From contig NZ_BEWC01000008.1 in NCBI RefSeq assembly GCF_003112575.1, positions 248,001 to 312,000 on the forward strand: a stretch of 64,000 bases of DNA, written 5' to 3'. A program made the position numbers and the translations under genes. The notes beneath the pieces are model-generated. The model did not search any database and was not told the DNA's origin. It saw only the letters and a program-made list of their open reading frames with translations. Shown here piece after piece: positions 61,357-64,000 of this stretch (the first letter of the stretch is position 1; each line of letters starts with the position of its first letter). Source of the DNA: Streptomyces ardesiacus. GTDB lineage: Bacteria; Actinomycetota; Actinomycetes; Streptomycetales; Streptomycetaceae.

Positions 61357-61953
61357 ATGGCCCCAGCACCCTCGTCGACGTCCAGCGCCGTCACTCTCAC
61401 CATCAACGGCGAGAAGCACCACCTGACCGTCGACCACCGCACCACCCTGCTCGACGCCCTGCGCGAGCGCCTGGATCTCACCGGTACCAAGAAGGGCTGT
61501 GACCAGGGCCAGTGCGGCGCCTGTACCGTCCTGGTCGACGGGCGCCGCGCCGTCTCCTGCCTGAACCTCGCCGTGGCCGCCGAGGGGCGGGAGATCACCA
61601 CCATCGAGGGCATGGCCGACGGCGACCACCTGCACCCCGTCCAGCAGGCCTTCCTCGACCTCGACGGCTACCAGTGCGGCTACTGCACCCCCGGACAGAT
61701 CTGCTCGGCGATCGCCGTCATAGAGGAGCACGCAGCCGGCTGGCCCAGCGCCGCCACCGAGGACGTGCGTCCCGAGGCCGGACCGCCACCCCTGACGCCG
61801 GACGAGATCCGTGAACGGATGAGCGGCAACCTGTGCCGCTGCGGCGCCTACGTCTCCATCGTGCAGGCGGTCACCCGCGCGGCCGAGGCCCACCAGGCAG
61901 CCGCCCACGACGACGCCACCCCGGCCGAGACGGTGAAGGAGACGGCGGCATGA
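61357..61953 (+). CDS. Aldehyde oxidoreductase, [2Fe-2S] subunit (PaoA/YagT-like)
   Basis: 198 residues; ATG behind AAGAAGG. A plant-type ferredoxin domain with CDQGQCGAC and a later Cys, then a helical domain with CGYCTPGQIC and CRCGAY, giving the two [2Fe-2S] clusters of xanthine-oxidase-family small subunits. It passes electrons between the molybdenum and FAD subunits. The N-terminus (MAPAPSSTSSAVTLTING) shows no twin-arginine signal, unlike E. coli PaoA, so the enzyme is probably cytoplasmic. Confidence 0.92.
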   Translation: MAPAPSSTSSAVTLTINGEKHHLTVDHRTTLLDALRERLDLTGTKKGCDQGQCGACTVLVDGRRAVSCLNLAVAAEGREITTIEGMADGDHLHPVQQAFLDLDGYQCGYCTPGQICSAIAVIEEHAAGWPSAATEDVRPEAGPPPLTPDEIRERMSGNLCRCGAYVSIVQAVTRAAEAHQAAAHDDATPAETVKETAA

Positions 61954-62942
61954 GGGAGTTCGGATACCAGCGCGCCGACGACGTCTCCGGCGCCGTGGCC
62001 CTGCTCGCCGCCGACCCGGACGCCCGCTTCCTCGGCGGCGGTACCAACCTGGTCGACCTGATGAAGACCGGCGTCGAGCGCCCCGCCCGCCTCGTCGACG
62101 TCCGCGGACTCCCGCTGGACGGCATCGAGGAGACCGCGGACGGCGGCCTGCGCATCGGCGCCACCGTCACCAACAGCGACCTCGCCGCCCACCCGGAGGT
62201 ACGCCGCCGCTACCCGGCGCTGGCCCAGGCGGTGCTGGCCGGCGCCTCCGGGCAACTGCGCAACATGGCCACCGTCGGCGGCAACCTGCTCCAGCGCACC
62301 CGCTGCGGCTACTTCACCGACCTCGGCACGCCCTGCAACAAGCGGGCCCCCGGCAGCGGTTGCCCCGCGCTCACCGGCGAGCACCACAACCACGCCGTCC
62401 TGGGCGCCTCCGACCACTGCGTGGCCGTCCACCCCTCCGACATGGGCGTGGCCCTCGCCGCCTTCGACGCCGTCGTCGGCTACGAAACCCTCGACGGACC
62501 GGGCGAGTTGCCGCTGGCCGACTTCTACCTCCCCGTCGGGGACACCCCGCACCTCGAGACCGCCCTGCCGCCCGGCGCGCTCATCACCGGCGTCACCCTG
62601 CCGCCCGCGCCGGTCGCCGCCCGGTCCCGGTACCGCAAGGTGCGCGAACGCGCCTCGTACGCCTTCGCGATCGGCTCCGTCGCCGCCGCACTCGGCGTCG
62701 AGGACGGCGTCGTGCGCGACGCCCGGCTGGCGTTCGGCGCGGTCGCCCCACGGCCCTGGCGGGCCCGCGCGGCCGAGGCCGTGCTCCTCGGCGCGCCGGC
62801 CGACGGCGACACCTTCGCCGCCGCCGCGGACGCGGAACTCGCGGCCGCCAGGCCGCTGCCCGACAACGGATACAAGGTGACCCTCATGCGCAACCTCGTC
62901 GTCGCCGTCCTGACCGAACTCGCCGGGGAGGCCGCCCGATGA
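61950..62942 (+). CDS. Aldehyde oxidoreductase, FAD subunit with extra [4Fe-4S] loop (PaoB/YagS-like)
   Basis: 330 residues; ATG overlapping the previous stop. FAD-binding segments FLGGGTNLVDLMK and TVGGNLLQRTRC. The Cys-rich stretch CGYFTDLGTPC followed by GSGC matches the loop that holds an additional [4Fe-4S] cluster in PaoB, a feature absent from ordinary xanthine dehydrogenases. This places the complex with the PaoABC aromatic-aldehyde oxidoreductases. The stop overlaps the next start (ATGA). Confidence 0.92.
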   Translation: MREFGYQRADDVSGAVALLAADPDARFLGGGTNLVDLMKTGVERPARLVDVRGLPLDGIEETADGGLRIGATVTNSDLAAHPEVRRRYPALAQAVLAGASGQLRNMATVGGNLLQRTRCGYFTDLGTPCNKRAPGSGCPALTGEHHNHAVLGASDHCVAVHPSDMGVALAAFDAVVGYETLDGPGELPLADFYLPVGDTPHLETALPPGALITGVTLPPAPVAARSRYRKVRERASYAFAIGSVAAALGVEDGVVRDARLAFGAVAPRPWRARAAEAVLLGAPADGDTFAAAADAELAAARPLPDNGYKVTLMRNLVVAVLTELAGEAAR

Positions 62943-64000
62943 CCACCGCCACGACCGGTTCCGCGAGGGCCCAGGGCGTCGTCGGCACCGCCCACACCCG
63001 CGTCGAGGGGCGCGACAAGGTCACCGGCGCCGCCCGCTACGCCGGCGAGATCCCCTTCGCCGACCTCGCGCACGGCTGGCTGGTGCTGTCCACCGTGGCC
63101 CGGGGCCGCATCCGCACCATCGACACCGGGCCCGTCCTCGCCCTGCCGGGCGTCCTCGCCGTCCTGCACCACGGCAACGCCCCGCGCGTCGAGACCGACT
63201 ACATCGGTCTGCTGGGCATGCCGCCGGACCCGACCGCCGCCGTCTTCCAGAACGACCGGGTGCCCCACGCGGGCTGGCCCGTCGCCCTCGTCGTCGCCGA
63301 GACGTCCGAGCAGGCCCGGGAGGCCGCCGAGGCCCTCGTCGTCGCCTACGACCGGGAAGCGCACGACACCGAACTCGCCACCGGCCACCCCGGTGCCCAC
63401 CCGGCCGGCGGCGTCATGCCCGGCGAGACCGCCAAGGGCGACCTGGCGGCGGGCCTCGCCGCGTCCGCCGTCGTGGTGGACGAGGAGTACACGACGCCCG
63501 AAGAACACCACAGCATGATGGAACCGCACGCCGCCACGGCCCGGTGGGACGGCGGCCGGCTGGAGGTCGTCGACTCCAACCAGGGCACCACCTGGGTCCA
63601 GACCGAACTGGCGAGCATGTTCTCGCTGGACGCGTCCGCGGTCCGGGTGCGCTCCGAGCACATCGGCGGCGGCTTCGGCAGCAAGGGCCTGCGCGCCCAC
63701 CAGGTGGCCGCCGTGATGGCCGCGACCCACCTGCAGCGCCCGGTGCGCGTGGTGATGACGCGACGACAGATGTTCTCGCTGGCCGGCTACCGCAGCCCCA
63801 CCGTCCAGCGCGTGCGGCTCGGCGCCGACACCGACGGCCGGCTGCGCGCCCTGGAGCACCGCTCGCTGAACCAGACGTCCACCGTCTACGAGTTCGTCGA
63901 GCCCGGCGCGGGCGTGGCCCGGGTGATGTACGACGCCCCCGCCCACCGCACGGTCAACGAGGTCGTGCCGCTGGACGTGCCGTCGCCGACGTTCATGCGC
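62939..64000 (+). CDS. Aldehyde oxidoreductase, molybdenum cofactor subunit (PaoC/YagR-like), 3' truncated
   Basis: The frame is open from the ATG at 62939 to the right edge; 354 codons are visible, roughly half of the usual length of about 730. Seen: HTRVEGRDKVTGAARYAGE at the start, typical of the family, then YTTPEEHHSMMEPHAATA and SEHIGGGFGSKG, which belong to the substrate channel and the molybdopterin-binding region. The catalytic Glu lies beyond the window. It is the third gene of a translationally coupled operon whose expected reaction is oxidation of aldehydes, especially aromatic ones, to acids. Confidence 0.9.
   Translation, partial: MTTATTGSARAQGVVGTAHTRVEGRDKVTGAARYAGEIPFADLAHGWLVLSTVARGRIRTIDTGPVLALPGVLAVLHHGNAPRVETDYIGLLGMPPDPTAAVFQNDRVPHAGWPVALVVAETSEQAREAAEALVVAYDREAHDTELATGHPGAHPAGGVMPGETAKGDLAAGLAASAVVVDEEYTTPEEHHSMMEPHAATARWDGGRLEVVDSNQGTTWVQTELASMFSLDASAVRVRSEHIGGGFGSKGLRAHQVAAVMAATHLQRPVRVVMTRRQMFSLAGYRSPTVQRVRLGADTDGRLRALEHRSLNQTSTVYEFVEPGAGVARVMYDAPAHRTVNEVVPLDVPSPTFMR

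Noticed and set aside
1-64000. tRNA, rRNA, insertion sequences, integrases and attachment sites
   Set aside because: Looked for while reading both strands; nothing recognisable was found. A covariance-model and IS search would be needed to exclude small or decayed elements.

Overview
The window is very GC-rich DNA with Streptomyces-type codon use, long overlapping operons and GC-rich hairpin terminators. Its gene content closely matches two clusters reported side by side in Streptomyces venezuelae: the 2-hydroxyphenylthiazoline (thiazostatin/watasemycin) siderophore cluster and the venemycin (vem) cluster. The organism is therefore most likely S. venezuelae or a close relative. That assignment rests on gene order and on reading the proteins, not on a database search.

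Region 1 (1 to about 22.6 kb) is a pyochelin-like pathway. It holds the 3' end of a PchF-type NRPS (methyltransferase, carrier, thioesterase), a PchK-type thiazoline reductase, a convergent cobalamin/radical-SAM C-methylase, two half-size ABC exporters, a PchE-type NRPS, a type II thioesterase and a salicylate-AMP ligase. These are followed by a TetR - second PchK - TetR operon on the minus strand, then a salicylate synthase and a SARP regulator. Salicylate is made from chorismate, activated, condensed with two cysteines, cyclised, reduced, N-methylated and C-methylated. A 776-base gap ahead of salicylate synthase carries a palindromic operator, a candidate iron-box promoter and a terminator-like leader with a tiny reading frame ending in Cys.

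Region 2 (22.8 to 54.3 kb) is the venemycin-type aryl polyketide cluster. DpgA (type III PKS), DpgB, DpgC and DpgD make 3,5-dihydroxyphenylglyoxylate. A benzoylformate-decarboxylase-like enzyme and an aldehyde dehydrogenase should turn this into 3,5-dihydroxybenzoate. A two-protein type I PKS (AMP ligase-KR*-ACP-KS-AT-ACP, then KS-AT-ACP-TE; * = catalytically degraded) loads that starter and adds two malonyl units. Two flavin halogenases with a flavin reductase decorate the product. A LAL activator (VemR), two MFS transporters, a cation/proton antiporter, an adenylation-domain pseudoenzyme and an isochorismatase-fold pseudoenzyme complete the cluster.

Region 3 (54.3 kb to the end) is ordinary genome. 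It has a small antibiotic-monooxygenase-fold protein, a tctCBA tricarboxylate transporter divergent from a CitA/CitB-type two-component system, and a TetR gene divergent from a PaoABC-type molybdenum aldehyde oxidoreductase operon that runs off the window. Two well-matched palindromes lie between the last two.

The pathways are largely explained by known chemistry. The less explained items are the two pseudoenzymes in the vem cluster, the reductase paralogue between two related TetR genes, the leader of salicylate synthase, and an operator-like motif that recurs at exporter promoters of both clusters. No rRNA, tRNA, CRISPR, IS element or integrase was recognised.
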